Assembly (NCBI GenBank): GCA_051530055.1
Contig: CM121342.1
Span: 5,146,001 to 5,210,000 of the forward strand
Origin: Neoechinorhynchus agilis
Lineage: Eukaryota > Acanthocephala
DNA length: 64,000 nt
Direction: 5' to 3'
The position numbers and the translations under genes were made by a program. This document shows positions 11,997-22,615 of this stretch, piece by piece; positions within the stretch are counted from its first letter, which is position 1; each line of letters starts with the position of its first letter. Under the pieces are notes generated by a model. It searched no databases, was not told where the DNA came from, and was given only the letters and a program-made list of their open reading frames with translations.

Positions 11997-12794
11997 ATGA
12001 CTTTAAACAATGAGTTCACGATGCAAACTCGTCTGGTGGCTCAAATGCGACGTCGAATAGCGCTGATACTGTCGGGATGCGGTGTATACGATGGCACCGA
12101 ACTGACCGAAGTGAGTGCCATGATGGTTCAATTGAGTCGTAGAAATGCACAATTCGCCATGTTCGCTCCAAACATCGACCAAGCTCATGTCATAAATCAT
12201 TTAAACGGAGAACCAATGCCGGAATCGAGAAATGTACTCGTGGAATCCGCACGAATCGCTCGTGGAAACATCAAACCGTTAAGCTATTGGATTTTGAAAC
12301 CAATATCATTCTTTGTTTTCCTCTCAAAATCCAATGCATTAGTTGACCTTGAAGTGAGTGACTTCGATGGCCTTCTCGTTCCTGGAGGATTTGGATGTGC
12401 AAAGAATCTGTCAAATTTTGCATTTGAAGGCGAAAACATGAGTGCCAACGAGGACGTTATTCGCATCTTAAACGAATTCAAGAAAGAAGGAAAACCAATC
12501 GGTCTTTGCTGCATTGCTCCAATTCTATCGGCTTATTGTTTCGATGGAGTCGAATTAACTCTTGGCAAGAAACAAGGAAAACAATGGCCACATGCATCAG
12601 CCATCGCTGCTGCGTCCTCCATGGGCGCTCGGTGCACTGAAAAGGACGTTGACGAGATGTGTGTTGATGCTGAAAATCGAATTTTCACTACACCGGCCTA
12701 TATGAAGGATGTTGACCAACCCCATTTAGTTTTCGACGGAGTCGTGAAATTAGTAGATCGAGTCGTCAATGAATGTGGAAACAAGAATTTCTAG
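11997..12794 (+). CDS. ES1 / ElbB-like protein (DJ-1/PfpI superfamily)
   Basis: A 265-residue class I glutamine-amidotransferase-like protein of the ES1 (GATD3, bacterial ElbB) group. Family members are mitochondrial in animals and have glyoxalase-like activity in bacteria. The match covers the family end to end: RIALILSGCGVYDGTE near the N-terminus, ESARIARGNI, the DGLLVPGGFGCAKNLS strand, the nucleophile elbow GLCCIAPIL with its Cys, and the C-terminal TTPAYM. The N-terminal 20 residues could be a targeting peptide. It appears intronless. About 15 extra residues (rich in F, S and I) sit between NIKPL and DLEVSDFDG where the family has a tight loop. The DNA there starts GTTAAG and ends CATTAG, but removing it would break the frame. 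An AATAAA lies at 12826-12831, downstream of the stop. Confidence 0.88.
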   Translation: MTLNNEFTMQTRLVAQMRRRIALILSGCGVYDGTELTEVSAMMVQLSRRNAQFAMFAPNIDQAHVINHLNGEPMPESRNVLVESARIARGNIKPLSYWILKPISFFVFLSKSNALVDLEVSDFDGLLVPGGFGCAKNLSNFAFEGENMSANEDVIRILNEFKKEGKPIGLCCIAPILSAYCFDGVELTLGKKQGKQWPHASAIAAASSMGARCTEKDVDEMCVDAENRIFTTPAYMKDVDQPHLVFDGVVKLVDRVVNECGNKNF

Positions 12795-13080
12795 ACTGAA
12801 TTCCCTTAAGCGATGCCAGTCTTAAAATAAAAAAGCTGTTTGCTATTATTCGAAAAAGCTGTTTTCTCTCTACGTGACCACATCCCGAAGAAACATTTTT
12901 CGTATTTTGAACAAGGTGAGCGAAAATACATTTTTTATGGAAACCATCGTGGTATCCCAAGTTTCCATGTCGCGCATGTTTTATCGCTCCATGTCTCAGT
13001 TTAAAAAATGGCACCAAATCAAACCAATCAATTACAGAAGCCGAAAAAGAAAAAACTTTATATACTCGTTTTATTTTGCA
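12795..13080. other. 3' flank of ES1-like gene up to the PLE insertion
   Basis: Contains the AATAAA of the ES1-like gene and otherwise AT-rich sequence with no recognisable coding signal. The PLE-derived duplication starts abruptly at 13081. Confidence 0.4.
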
Positions 13081-13495
13081 ATTAAGGTTCTTTACGCTCC
13101 ACTCGTGTTTGACAGCAAAAACCAGAACTGCAGTCCTTGACACCTGTAACGTTGTGCACCAATTCAAATGCAATAAAGACGGCTGTAACGCGTCTTATGT
13201 TGGCAACACAACTTGCAAGTTCAGTGACAGAATCAAACAACAAAGCGAGCGCTATCAGGAAACACATGAATCGCACAACGGATCCTACCCAACGCCATTT
13301 GAGAAATGTTTCAAGATCCTTGTCAAAGATAGGCACAGACTGAGAAGCGCCGAAGCATCAATCATTAAACACGACAAACCAATCTGTTTAATACTCTCAA
13401 ACTCTACGATTAGTGTGATAATTGATTGCTTACGTCAGCGTTAGTTTAACGCTGGGTTCTACGTACGCGTTTGACAAATTGTGTGACTGTTAACG

Positions 13496-13540
13496 TTACC
13501 CTGAGAAGATGGAAAGAATAAATTTCCGAAACGTCGGCAA
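13496..13540 (+). ncRNA. Hammerhead-ribozyme-like motif in PLE copy 1
   Basis: Candidate only. The elements in order are: stem I arm TTACC (13496-13500), CTGAGAAGAT (a CUGANGA-like core with extra bases), stem II GGAAA/TTTCC around a 7-base loop, GAAAC, GT, a would-be cleavage C at 13535, and stem I arm GGCAA, which pairs at 4 of 5 positions with TTACC. Stem III is the palindrome ACGT with no loop, so it would have to form between two molecules or two adjacent copies. Hammerheads are known from PLEs of other animals. The extra core bases are the main doubt. Confidence 0.4.
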
Positions 13541-14023
13541 TTGGGCAACTCTGGCTATTATAAAAATGCACTCACGTATTCAGCAAGTTGGATACAAACA
13601 GTAAATCAATTAAGGTTCTTTACGCTCCACTCGTGTTTGACAGCAAAAACCAGAACTGCAGTCCTTGACACCTGTAACGTTGTGCACCAATTCAAATGCA
13701 ATAAAGACGGCTGTAACGCGTCTTATGTTGGCAACACAACTTGCAAGTTCAGTGACAGAATCAAACAACAAAGCGAGCGCTATCAGGAAACACATGAATC
13801 GCACAACGGATCCTACCCAACGCCATTTGAGAAATGTTTCAAGATCCTTGTCAAAGATAGGCACAGACTGAGAAGCGCCGAAGCATCAATCATTAAACAC
13901 GACAAACCAATCTGTTTAATACTCTCAAACTCTACGATTAGTGTGATAATTGATTGCTTACGTCAGCGTTAGTTTAACGCTGGGTTCTACGTACGCGTTT
14001 GACAAATTGTGTGACTGTTAACG

Positions 14024-14068
14024 TTACCCTGAGAAGATGGAAAGAATAAATTTCCGAAACGTCGGCAA
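14024..14068 (+). ncRNA. Hammerhead-ribozyme-like motif in PLE copy 2
   Basis: Same sequence and pairing as the motif 528 bp upstream, with the core at 14029-14038. Two copies on one transcript would allow the palindromic ACGT stem III to pair between them and would release a 528-nt unit. Confidence 0.4.
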
Positions 14069-14147
14069 TTGGGCAACTCTGGCTATTATAAAAATGCACT
14101 CACGTATTCAGCAAGTTGGATACAAACAGTAAATCAATTAAGGTTCT

Positions 14148-14720
14148 TATAAAATGCCCACAGAGCGCCGCATGCGATTAAAGCGTTCCCATTGACCTAC
14201 GTTTCAAACCTCGTTCAGTTCATCGTCAGTTTGTTAGTCATTAAAAGATGATCTTAAGCGGGGCTTTCCTCGCGTTGAAAAACGAAGAAACAGAGTGTTG
14301 CGCTCGTGTAAAAAGGCGAATGAAATGAAGTAAAATTTGTGGTGCGCTTGCAGTAAGACGCATTCGGGGAGAAAATCAAAGAAAAGTTTAAAGTGGGAGG
14401 TTTGAGGTAGTTTAGAAAAATCTTTGGTGAGGGATTGAATGATCGTCGAGCAGGTAGATCGGCAGTAGTTGGAGCAGGCTCGGAGAAGGAGTGAATGGTC
14501 CACGGATTCGAATGCTTTCGATAAATCCAATTGAATGAGACGGTTGTGCCTAGGAGCGCGTGTCATAAATGCAAAGGCATCGGTTGCAGAAAATTTGGAC
14601 TGGAAGAGTGGAATCATCTGATAGGTCCAATTAAATGTGGCTGTTTATTGAGAACGTAACCTGGGATTTTTTATGGATGGAAATACTTTTTCCCATTAAG
14701 CCAGATTAAAGTTCAGTGTA
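14148..14720 (-). pseudogene. Reverse-transcriptase fragment (PLE or LINE), 5'-truncated
   Basis: A minus-strand open stretch at 14617-14234 encodes a reverse-transcriptase palm motif A (QLDLSKAFESVDHSLLL) preceded by a conserved region (STDAF-like). The frame then loses similarity, and there is no YxDD motif. Its 3' tail (14250-14190) contains AACAAACTGACGATGAAC, the same kind of tail found in the hairpin at 7710-7788. I read it as a dead retroelement fragment. The sequence abuts the duplicated PLE end, but on the opposite strand. A run of C lies near 14741-14749. Confidence 0.65.
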
Positions 14721-14803
14721 CACCATATCTGCGGCTGCCACCCCCCCCCGTTAAAGATCGAATAAGGTGTTAATCGCCTCAACGCTATCTATACAAGTTC
14801 GTT

Positions 14804-17800
14804 TCATTCAATGATACTCATTTGAAGGACTGAAACAACGCTGGTGTCCATGTCATCGGATGAATTACTCATTGATGAGTCGTCCGCACCACATACGACT
14901 TCGGCCAGATCGACAAATTTGATCATTGAGGGTTTTTTCCCGATTCCGCCAGTCAGCGTGGGGGACACATTGGTTCCACTTAAGATTGTTTGTGCGAGCG
15001 TTGCTGTGCCGGAATCACTGAGATCAGGAGGTAAAGTTTCGATTCGTGGCGTTATAGTTGACTGTATCAGCGTTTGAATGGTTTGGTTCCTGAAGGTCTG
15101 CTGTCCATATTTGTACCCAACATTCCGTATGTCGTCAAACGAATTAAAATCAAGTGATCCAAATGGATCGATGGGCGGCCGTACATAGACGCATCTGTTC
15201 AGGTTTTTGACGATTTCGAGATGGCGCTGACAGCTGACATAGGCTAGTCTGGATTGAATTTCAGCCATATTCGGGATCTTGACTGAACTAGGTCTCCAAA
15301 ACAGTAACCTCTGCCAAAGCATCCACCATCCAGACAAGCTTTCGCCATAGTTGGTAAACTCGGTTTCGTCTTGGGAGCCAACGTCGACTGCGATTGTGAG
15401 ATAAGCACCCATGTCTCTCATGACATCGGCTAAATTTATCAAAGGGTGTAAGGAGATCTAAAAAAGATGGCCCACTCTCGGTTCAGTTGGAGCGTTAGGA
15501 AGATAAAAGAGACGTGCACCATCCTCCGCCTCTCTTACCGGGAATGTTGTTAACGTAGCCACCGTCGACGATGAGATGACCGTCGATCGGGTCACAAAGC
15601 GGTGGAAAGTAGCCAGCGAGTGTCATCGAAGCACGAGTGTAGGCCCAAATGGGACCTAAACCAGCAGCACATTTAGATTTGTCGCTTAGTACTTACCCGG
15701 AACGTTGTTTACATAACATCCGTCCATCAGTAAGTGACCGTCAAATGGATCACAAAATGGAGGAAAAAGAGTTGCGTATGACATACTCGATCTTACAAAT
15801 CGCCAAACTTCTCCTAACAGTGCATGGTTAGTTATTCTCGCAGACTCAGAGAAAAACTACAGGCACGAACCGCTCAAAATGATGAGCGCCTAGAGACCGT
15901 AGCTTAAAGGTTAATTCTTTTTTTTAATTTAGCTAAAAATTACCACGACAACGAGTGTATTATTATAAAATATGAAGTGGGACCGTTCTGGTGACAACAC
16001 CTCCGACAGCTATCATTGAGGATTGTTCAAAAACTGTCGCCCCGCAAAAACGAGTGAACAATCGTTGCTTAGGTAACAAGTGTAAAACACGAAAAAGGAA
16101 GTTGACTTACCTGTTGTATGAGTTCTCATTTTCGAAAAAGAAAGATCTGTAGTTACACAGAAATAAGGAATCCACAAGTCTTCAATTTGACAATCCCCAA
16201 AGACCTCCTCGAGACACTGATTAAACTTTTTGCCGGTGAACATTGAAACCAGTGGATAGGTTAAATCGATCATTTTCATCCAATAACTAGCCATCTGCCT
16301 GCTCCAGGATTTGGCTCTTTGAGCACAGAGCTCGATATCCAAATCAGTTGCATAAAGCGCAGCGACGAAACTGCCAATACTGGTACCGCCGATCATATCT
16401 ATAGGAATGTTGCTATCCAACATTGATTTTATGAGTCCTATATGAGCACAACCTTTAGCTCCGCCTCCTCCTAAAACTAAACCAACTGATCGACCCGTCA
16501 AGAAGCGAGCCAACCGCTCAAGATCAACGTTTGGATTTGTTGACATCCTTGGTTCAATTTTAAGCGGAGTACCTGCAGCATCTTCGGTATTTTGAGTCTT
16601 ATATGCTTCCGTTTTTTCAAACATTGCTCGAGGACACCGAATGTGATGATGAGAACTACACCATTCCCGCTTGGACAACCAGTTGGCAGTGTATTTTGGA
16701 AGGCGTTTTTCCTCAAGAATGTGCAAAAGCACTAACCCCTTTTGAGCCATCACCGTGTACCGTTCCACTTGTTTCTCTAGCTCACTAACGTCGCTAGGCA
16801 TCCACGATAAAGCCACAGCGAGAATGCAATCGGCTTGACGAATGCAACGCATACCTCAGTGCTATTTGAATGACCATTGTAAAAATTCAGAAAAAATGGA
16901 AATTTTGCTCAAAATTGAAAAAAAACCCACTTATTCTCTAGGGATTGAGTACCCGTAATCTGATGGACGTTTATATAGGATACCGACAAAAAACCCAACC
17001 CAGTCCATTCCAAAAGCACATTCGTAGTCCATTTGTCAAATTTATCCGAGCATTGGTAAATGACGAGTCTATACATTTCCTCAAGTTGACTAAGCCACGC
17101 TGACAGATTTTGTTCGTGAAATCCTCCAAAATCACCTTTTTTATTTTCGACTCCTACCATTTCGCCTGTTAAGCGAATGGCGCTCGTTCCACTTTCAGAT
17201 ACAATTTTAGCAAGAGCTGAAGTGAACTCATCGATTGGCACATTAGAAGAAACTGGAAAAACAGCAACAGTATGTAAGTTTCTCTTTGGTAGAAGAAAAT
17301 GTGGGTCCTCATTTGACTCAATACAACACGCAGAGTTATAGCCAGTATAATATGGAGGCAAATAGTCCGGTCGAGGGCATAATACGTTTGTTATCCTCAT
17401 AAAATGAGAGAAGTTGTTCGAGTATTGAAACTTAAAGTAGTTCAATAATGCGCACGGAATTTTGATCATCTCAGTGTCCCGGACAGCCATTGCAGCTGCC
17501 TGCCGTCTTGATTGTGTAAATTGTTCAAGAAATCCAATCACTTCACCACGACCATGTTCCCCGATCATATGTCGATGGGATTTGGGATTCGAAGGAGATG
17601 CTATCATTCTTACACGTCCATTCAGAATAATGTACACATTATCCGGACAACTAGAATCCTGACTGTAAGCCAACTTTTTAGCCCGAATAAAAGCACAGTC
17701 AAGCGTAAAATCGATTGTACGTGCGAATTGTGACAACCGAGATATTTCCATCTGAGTGAGAGCCACTACTATATCAGGTTCCATTCGAATCAAACGATTT

Positions 17801-20268
17801 ATCTGCTTTTCGGTCAAGACACAAATCCGGCATTTCTCTTTAGCTTTCAATGTAAACATTACCGTTTCGCCAGTCAAAGGGCCAAGAACGCCCAGAAGGG
17901 TATCAGCGGTTGCAATGAATATGGGCCTGCTCCGCTGGGGTTTATCTTTCGAAATACAACTAGCAATTATCGTACCTTCAAGGAGAAGGTAAACATAGGT
18001 TGCAGGATCTCCTTCACGACATAAAGTGCTGCCACGTGAGATTGAATGAACTATCATATTATCATCAAGGATAGTAGGATCCTTTATTTTCAACAGGCTA
18101 ATTATTTTTTGCTTGGCATGGTCACTCTTCGCAGAGTCAGAAATGCCACCTTCGTCGCTGTCGTTTCCATCCTCACTTCCACCGCTATCGAAGAGGAATC
18201 ACGTTTCACCAAAGCAAACTAAACGCATTAGACGCTCAATAACCATTCCCTTGGCGAATGAGAGCTTTAATGATTTGAAAACCAAATTCGTTGTCCTTTT
18301 TTAGTTTGAATTTTTCGTCAGAATTACCGCTCTTGCTGATGATAATAATTGGGTTTTCACAGTGTCCCGATCTGGATTTATGTGAAAGCCGCTAGCTAAT
18401 TTATGTCTTAGCCTTAGACACAAAACTGGTAAAATAGAAATTAATATTCAGAAAAAGATAAGCACGGATAAAAAATGATGGTATTGGAAAGTAGCCTTTC
18501 TACCAAAACAAGAATATCAGCGTGAATCCTGTTCAGGGATACTATTCGATTGATCGCTATTAATCCGTTCGGTCAGTTTAGTACTGGGTCGAGCGTTATT
18601 ATTGAATCGGAATGAGGCATTTTCCTCGCGCAGGACTACTCGCTGTTCATTTGTAGATTGCATAAGTTCAATATTAAATCCGAAATAATCGTGCATGGTC
18701 ATAAACGTGATTCTTCGATAACGTAATAGAGCTAATTGACAGAATCTGGCTAGGTTACGATTTGATGATTTTAAAATTTCGCAAAATCCCGAATACGGAA
18801 TAACTGAGACTGTGGCTGGTGAACCCGCCTTGCATGATATACCGCCGAATTTCGATCTTTTTCCCTAAATTGTTGAAAATGTTCAATAATATTAAGAGTA
18901 TTACAAACACATACCGCCAGATAATCAGCGATTGAAAGAACATTTAGGATACACTCGCCACGCGAAAATTGTTTTACTGATATTTTCATTCGACCCTAAA
19001 TACGAGAGCGTATGACTACTAAACCAATTTGCTATTCCCCAAGATCGTTAAATCAACGGAATCTTTTTCTATTTTTTGATTAAATTTTGCTGGATCTAGT
19101 TATAGAAAAAAAGTGGCATCGAAAGTGCGAGTAACACAGAAGAGGCAAAAAAGGATCCTTAACGATCTCGAGTTTGTTAAGCGAAAATACATTAAATTGG
19201 TTGTTTAGAGTACAAATGAAGCGATCATTGTGTGACTCACTGTGGGTCGGTCGCCTAACTCACCTCTACAACTCTCAGTTGCAAAATTCCACTTCGTACG
19301 ACGTAAATATTCTCATCGTTAGTTGATGCTTTAAACAAATGGCTTCCATTTGGTACTTGGCGTGTATCGATGCACTCATTTAGTACTCGTTCAACTGACT
19401 TTCGGTCGAAGTTTGCGAATAACTTAACATTTTTCAGTACATACTGGACATCGGGACATAGAGAATCCGACCGCCTCGAAACGTTTTCTGTTCCCCTGGC
19501 AGTGTTGATACTACTGGTTTCGGAAGTGTCCGTTTCGTAGTTCAGCAGATATTGGGGAATAGTCTGTCGTAAATCGACAGATCGTGCTGTTTGCCGCGAT
19601 TTTTGTTGTTTTAAATGTCGTCCACTTCCTCTTCTAGTAGCAGCATTCCGTTTATCGTCATTGCCCCCATCATCATCATCTTCTGCGGAGAAAACTCGTT
19701 TTAAATTGCTCACACATTTTTTACGACTAGAGTAAAGCTAACGAAAAAAAAGGTTTTAGTTATGGAAACGATGAAAACGCACCGATTGGAAGAACTTGTT
19801 CTTGTAATAGAGAACAGTGTTTCGTTTCTTCGACGAAGGAATACCTGCGGGGCGGACAATCAGGGCCTTCGTTGTATTGTCAACTTCGTCTACCGATGAT
19901 TTCTTCATTGAAAAGTATCCAAGAAGTGAACGTCTTAGTTGATAATAGAAAAGCACAGTGAGTACGATGATGGATGAAACAACGATTAATCGATCTTGGA
20001 GGCCAACTGTGGTGCTCCTAGACCTTCGTACGATTCGTGCAACGTTATCGATTAATAGAACGAGTTGATCAAAGTAATCGCTAATTTTCAAAAGGAACGC
20101 GGCTGCTTTGCCGTTCGAGGTAATAACGTCCTCGTCGTCCATCGTTGGAATATCCATCTTGAACAAGAATTTAGACAAGAAGAGTTCATTCAGAGTAAAA
20201 GGATTTTTTCTCTCTAACTTCGTAAAAATTCGCTGGACGTTCATGGCGTCCGCTCGAGAGAGCGGCAT
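14804..20268 (-). CDS. Neuropathy target esterase (PNPLA6/7, Drosophila swiss cheese type)
   Basis: ER-membrane lysophospholipase that deacylates phosphatidylcholine and lysophosphatidylcholine. The full family architecture is present. An N-terminal membrane segment ([18 protein letters not shown]) is followed by a conserved basic stretch ([13 protein letters not shown]). The first cNMP-binding domain spans about 19430-18510 (NGSHLFKAS...[11 protein letters not shown]-terminal helix [20 protein letters not shown]). An acidic linker comes next, then cNMP domains 2 and 3 at 18093-17300. The patatin domain has the oxyanion loop [14 protein letters not shown], the nucleophile in [10 protein letters not shown] and the catalytic Asp in DG[G/C]YVNN. 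The C-terminus ([35 protein letters not shown]) closes the family match. Start at 20268 or the Met at about 20242. The Asp region is encoded twice in alternative exons. The 5' end faces MOZART1 across about 530 bp. Confidence 0.93.
15539..15655 (-). other. NTE alternative exon 2 (DGG active-site version)
   Basis: Also exactly 117 bp, same phase at both ends, flanked by ...GGTTTAG and GTAAGAG. It encodes [20 protein letters not shown] and ends [13 protein letters not shown], the canonical patatin Asp-Gly-Gly. It is a homologue of the exon 41 bp upstream, with about 60% protein identity. Confidence 0.85.
15697..15813 (-). other. NTE alternative exon 1 (DGC active-site version)
   Basis: A 117-bp exon between ...CTGTTAG and GTAAGTAC. 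It encodes [20 protein letters not shown] and then ends in [13 protein letters not shown]. Upstream it joins in phase 1 to the exon ending MRTHTT (donor at 16110), and downstream to the exon starting at 15429 ([12 protein letters not shown]). The patatin Asp is present, but the second Gly of DGG is Cys. The 41-bp intron to the next exon contains TACTAA close to its donor. Confidence 0.85.
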
Positions 20269-20799
20269 TTACGAAGATGGAGCAGACAAGTTGCAACTAA
20301 ACACACGCACACACAAAGAAGGAATCTTAGTTACGATGTGAAAATAAAAACACGAATTTGTGGACGCTCTTTTCTCTCGCTTTATGACTTACTAGAAAAG
20401 ACAATGACGAGCGTGTCATCGCCGCTCAGAAAAACAAGAACGTATTGTCTTTTAAAACCTCATTCGGAATTTACTGTTCAACGTTTTATGATGTGCTCTA
20501 GCATGCATAGTCCGGGATCGATTCCCCCCTTCGAAAAGAACAGTCTTTTGATAGAGCGCAACCCCAAAAGGGAAAATGTGTGTTCGTGTGTGTGTTCGTG
20601 TGTGTGTTCGTGTGTGTGTTCGTGTGTGTGTGTTCGTGTGTGTGTTCGTGTGTGTGCGTGTCGTCAAATGATCCGGAAGACGAGACGTGCGCAAGTTGAT
20701 TTTGGGTCCACGCTCGCAAAACTAATGATGAAATAAGTTCCTAGAATCGTGGGGGTTCGTTGTGGACGCGCGGTTACGAGGTTGTGTTCATTACTCTAG
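20269..20799. promoter_or_regulatory. Shared divergent 5' region of NTE and MOZART1
   Basis: 531 bp between two divergent start codons, which must hold the 5' UTRs and promoters of both. The only visible structure is the TGTTCG-type microsatellite at 20578-20660. The open frames across it on both strands are low-complexity by-products of that repeat. Confidence 0.5.
20578..20660. repeat. Microsatellite (GTGTGTGTTC)n
   Basis: About eight imperfect 10-12-bp units of GTGTGTGTTC and a terminal GTGTGTGCGTG. It lies in the divergent promoter region of NTE and MOZART1. Confidence 0.9.
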
Positions 20800-21033
20800 A
20801 TGTCTACTGGTGGTGGTGCATCTACGACAGTAAAGACATCGGTGGAAGTACAGCGTAAACGGATACTTGATTTGACGTGCGATCTTTCTCAGATGCTCGA
20901 CACGGGTCTTGACCGAGAGACACTTACGATATGCCTCCGGATTTTAGAATGTGGGGCGAATCCTCAGGCATTGGCGTCCGTTGTCCGAGAATTAAAACGG
21001 AGTGGACAAACATACAAGCGGAACATGCTATGA
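20800..21033 (+). CDS. Mitotic-spindle organizing protein 1 (MOZART1)
   Basis: A complete 77-residue protein. The core VQRKRILDLTCDLSQMLDTG, followed by LDRETLTICLRILECGANPQ and ALASVVRELKR, is the MOZART1 signature almost end to end. MOZART1 binds the N-terminal helices of gamma-tubulin complex proteins and helps to recruit and activate the gamma-tubulin ring complex at microtubule-organising centres. The size is normal for the family (about 70-80 residues). It appears to be a single exon in the reading frame. Its stop codon meets the 3' end of the convergent claudin-like gene. Confidence 0.93.
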   Translation: MSTGGGASTTVKTSVEVQRKRILDLTCDLSQMLDTGLDRETLTICLRILECGANPQALASVVRELKRSGQTYKRNML

Positions 21034-21822
21034 AGACTTACGTGCAATCGAGGAAATGATAATTGACAGAATTAGTGACCATAGTGACCATGATAAAAAA
21101 GAATAATCTGATCGAAATATCCAATAATCATTAAATGCGTTGAACGCGAACGCGAACACACACGCGAATCGGCACAATACTGTAGAAATCGACACAGAGA
21201 AAAAAGAAGGCTTAAGAGTTTCGTACCTGATGAAGCCATCGCCGTGGCGCTTCCAACAACGTAATTGAATCCATATTGGTATTTGATCATCGCAACTCCG
21301 TTCACGATTGAAGTGATCACGAACAACATCATTGACGTCAATGCTAATGCCTGAACACCTTGCAACCATTTAGGAAGTGTCACGAGTATCCTTCAACGAC
21401 CACACACCCCTATTCTTGATTTTAAAAACAAAAAATTAGTATCCAGAAAGAAGAAACACATTTTCTCCCTTATATTTAGTCCGTCTCACGCAGAAGACGA
21501 AATATCGGACCCCATTTTGTTAGCGCAAAAAACAAAGGGAAAACATTGTGCAGTATCGTGTGAGGGATAATCGCGATAGCCAAGCTCTATATTGTACAGA
21601 TTCCGATCCCCAATACCGATAACAACCACTCAGACTTCTCTGATATTCATCTGACCAATGACGATATTGTTCAAAACATATCGTCCACAATCCGCCATGT
21701 TTCATGTTCTGTCTTGCGATTGGCCATGATTGTATCCAATAAGGAGACGCGATTCCAATCAGAAGTGGAATGAACGATGCCATCTCAAGGACGCAATACG
21801 CATAAAGTAGTTTTGGCTCCAT
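21034..21822 (-). CDS. Claudin / PMP22-superfamily four-helix membrane protein
   Basis: The start at 21822 (MEPKLLYAYC) gives a first membrane helix (MASFIPLLIGIASPYW). An extracellular loop follows with the superfamily signature W...GLW..C...C (HGGLWTICFEQYRHW...SGC). A second exon (21383 to about 21230) encodes PKWLQGVQALALTSMMLF, a second helix, and the start of a third ending at MASSG with a GTACGA donor. The last exon, with helix 4, must lie between about 21200 and 21034. I cannot fix its frame, so the C-terminus is open. Claudin-like proteins act in septate or apical junctions or as channel subunits. Which subgroup this is cannot be told here. It is convergent with MOZART1. Confidence 0.65.
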
Positions 21823-22047
21823 CGAATTTTTTCCCAATGAAATACGTCTCCTTTTTTTCGGAATTTTAAAAGCAACACGGAAGAACACAGAAACCAATGA
21901 CGTCATCATGAATGGCCACAAACACTAATGAATGTGCATAACACGGATTAGAGGACTGGACGCGCATTGCGTCCTTTTTGCTCCCTCTTATCCGGAAGAA
22001 TCTAACACAAAAATCCTAGATTTTTTGACGGACTTGTTCCAAGAACG

Positions 22048-22479
22048 ATGGTTAGTCATTTGAGAGACATTGAGGCCACATCGAAGGAGACGAACAAGGT
22101 AGCTGAAGCATTCGTGAATCGGTTCTACCGTTCAATGGATACGAATCGTCATAAGGTTCACATGCTGTATATGCCAAATGCAGTTGTTGTTTGGAATGGA
22201 AACCGGATCGAGGGACTGGACACCTTGTCATCCTTCTTTACAGATACGATTCCTTCGAGCAATTTCACTATTGATTCATATGACGCAGTCGGGATAAAGC
22301 TCGCGGATCCTTTGATTGCAGAAAAGACCGGAACGAGGATGGAGAGCATATCGATTTGTGTTGCCGGTATTGTTAAGTTCAAATCTAATCCTGGACGGAC
22401 GTTTCATGACACATTCTTAATCGGCGTGGACGACTTTAATTGGAAGATTGAATCTGAAGCGTTTAGATTCAGTGATTGA
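22048..22479 (+). CDS. NTF2-related export protein (NXT1/p15 family)
   Basis: A 143-residue NTF2-fold protein, the small partner of NXF1/TAP in bulk mRNA export through the nuclear pore. The match is along the full length: ETNKVAEAFVNRFYRSMDTN, then LYMPNAVVVWNGNRIEG, the middle LSSFFTDTIPSS and the C-terminal FHDTFLIGVDD followed by SEAFRFSD. Length and ends agree with the family (about 140 residues). It is uninterrupted, with no intron apparent. NTF2 itself is ruled out by the VWNGNRIEG and AFRFSD forms, which are NXT-like. The gene sits tail to tail with the proline-rich gene to its right. Confidence 0.92.
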   Translation: MVSHLRDIEATSKETNKVAEAFVNRFYRSMDTNRHKVHMLYMPNAVVVWNGNRIEGLDTLSSFFTDTIPSSNFTIDSYDAVGIKLADPLIAEKTGTRMESISICVAGIVKFKSNPGRTFHDTFLIGVDDFNWKIESEAFRFSD

Positions 22480-22615
22480 TCGAATGCGTGCGTCGTGATC
22501 ATTTTCAATACGCGTCTCTCTCTCGCCGATTTGTTCATTAGAAGAAGCCAAAAAGTTTTATTCGATCTGAAATAGATTTTTTTACAAATACAAGGTAATC
22601 TCCATCGTCCACTGA

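Larger units (their letters stand above)
13081..14147 (+). mobile_element. Penelope-like element 3' end, two tandem 528-bp copies
   Basis: Units 13081-13608 and 13609-14136 look identical by eye and are followed by an 11-bp start of a third. Each unit encodes the end of a PLE protein. A Cys-containing leader (CNKDGC) runs into the GIY-YIG endonuclease start NASYVGNTTCKFSDRI, and the frames stop at 13444 and 13972. Downstream of each stop lies a hammerhead-like motif (13496-13540; 14024-14068). The reverse-transcriptase part is missing, so each copy is 5'-truncated. Partial tandem arrangement is typical of PLE insertions. The two copies must be young, because I find no difference between them. 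Confidence 0.8.

Noticed and set aside
14190..14240. Third hammerhead candidate (CTGACGATGAAC...GAAACGTAGGTC on the minus strand)
   Set aside because: The core letters look right, but the bases flanking the core and the would-be cleavage site do not pair (no stem I).
20338..20736. Open frames on both strands rich in Cys/Val/Ser or Thr/His
   Set aside because: They are translations of the GTGTTC microsatellite in the promoter region of NTE and MOZART1.
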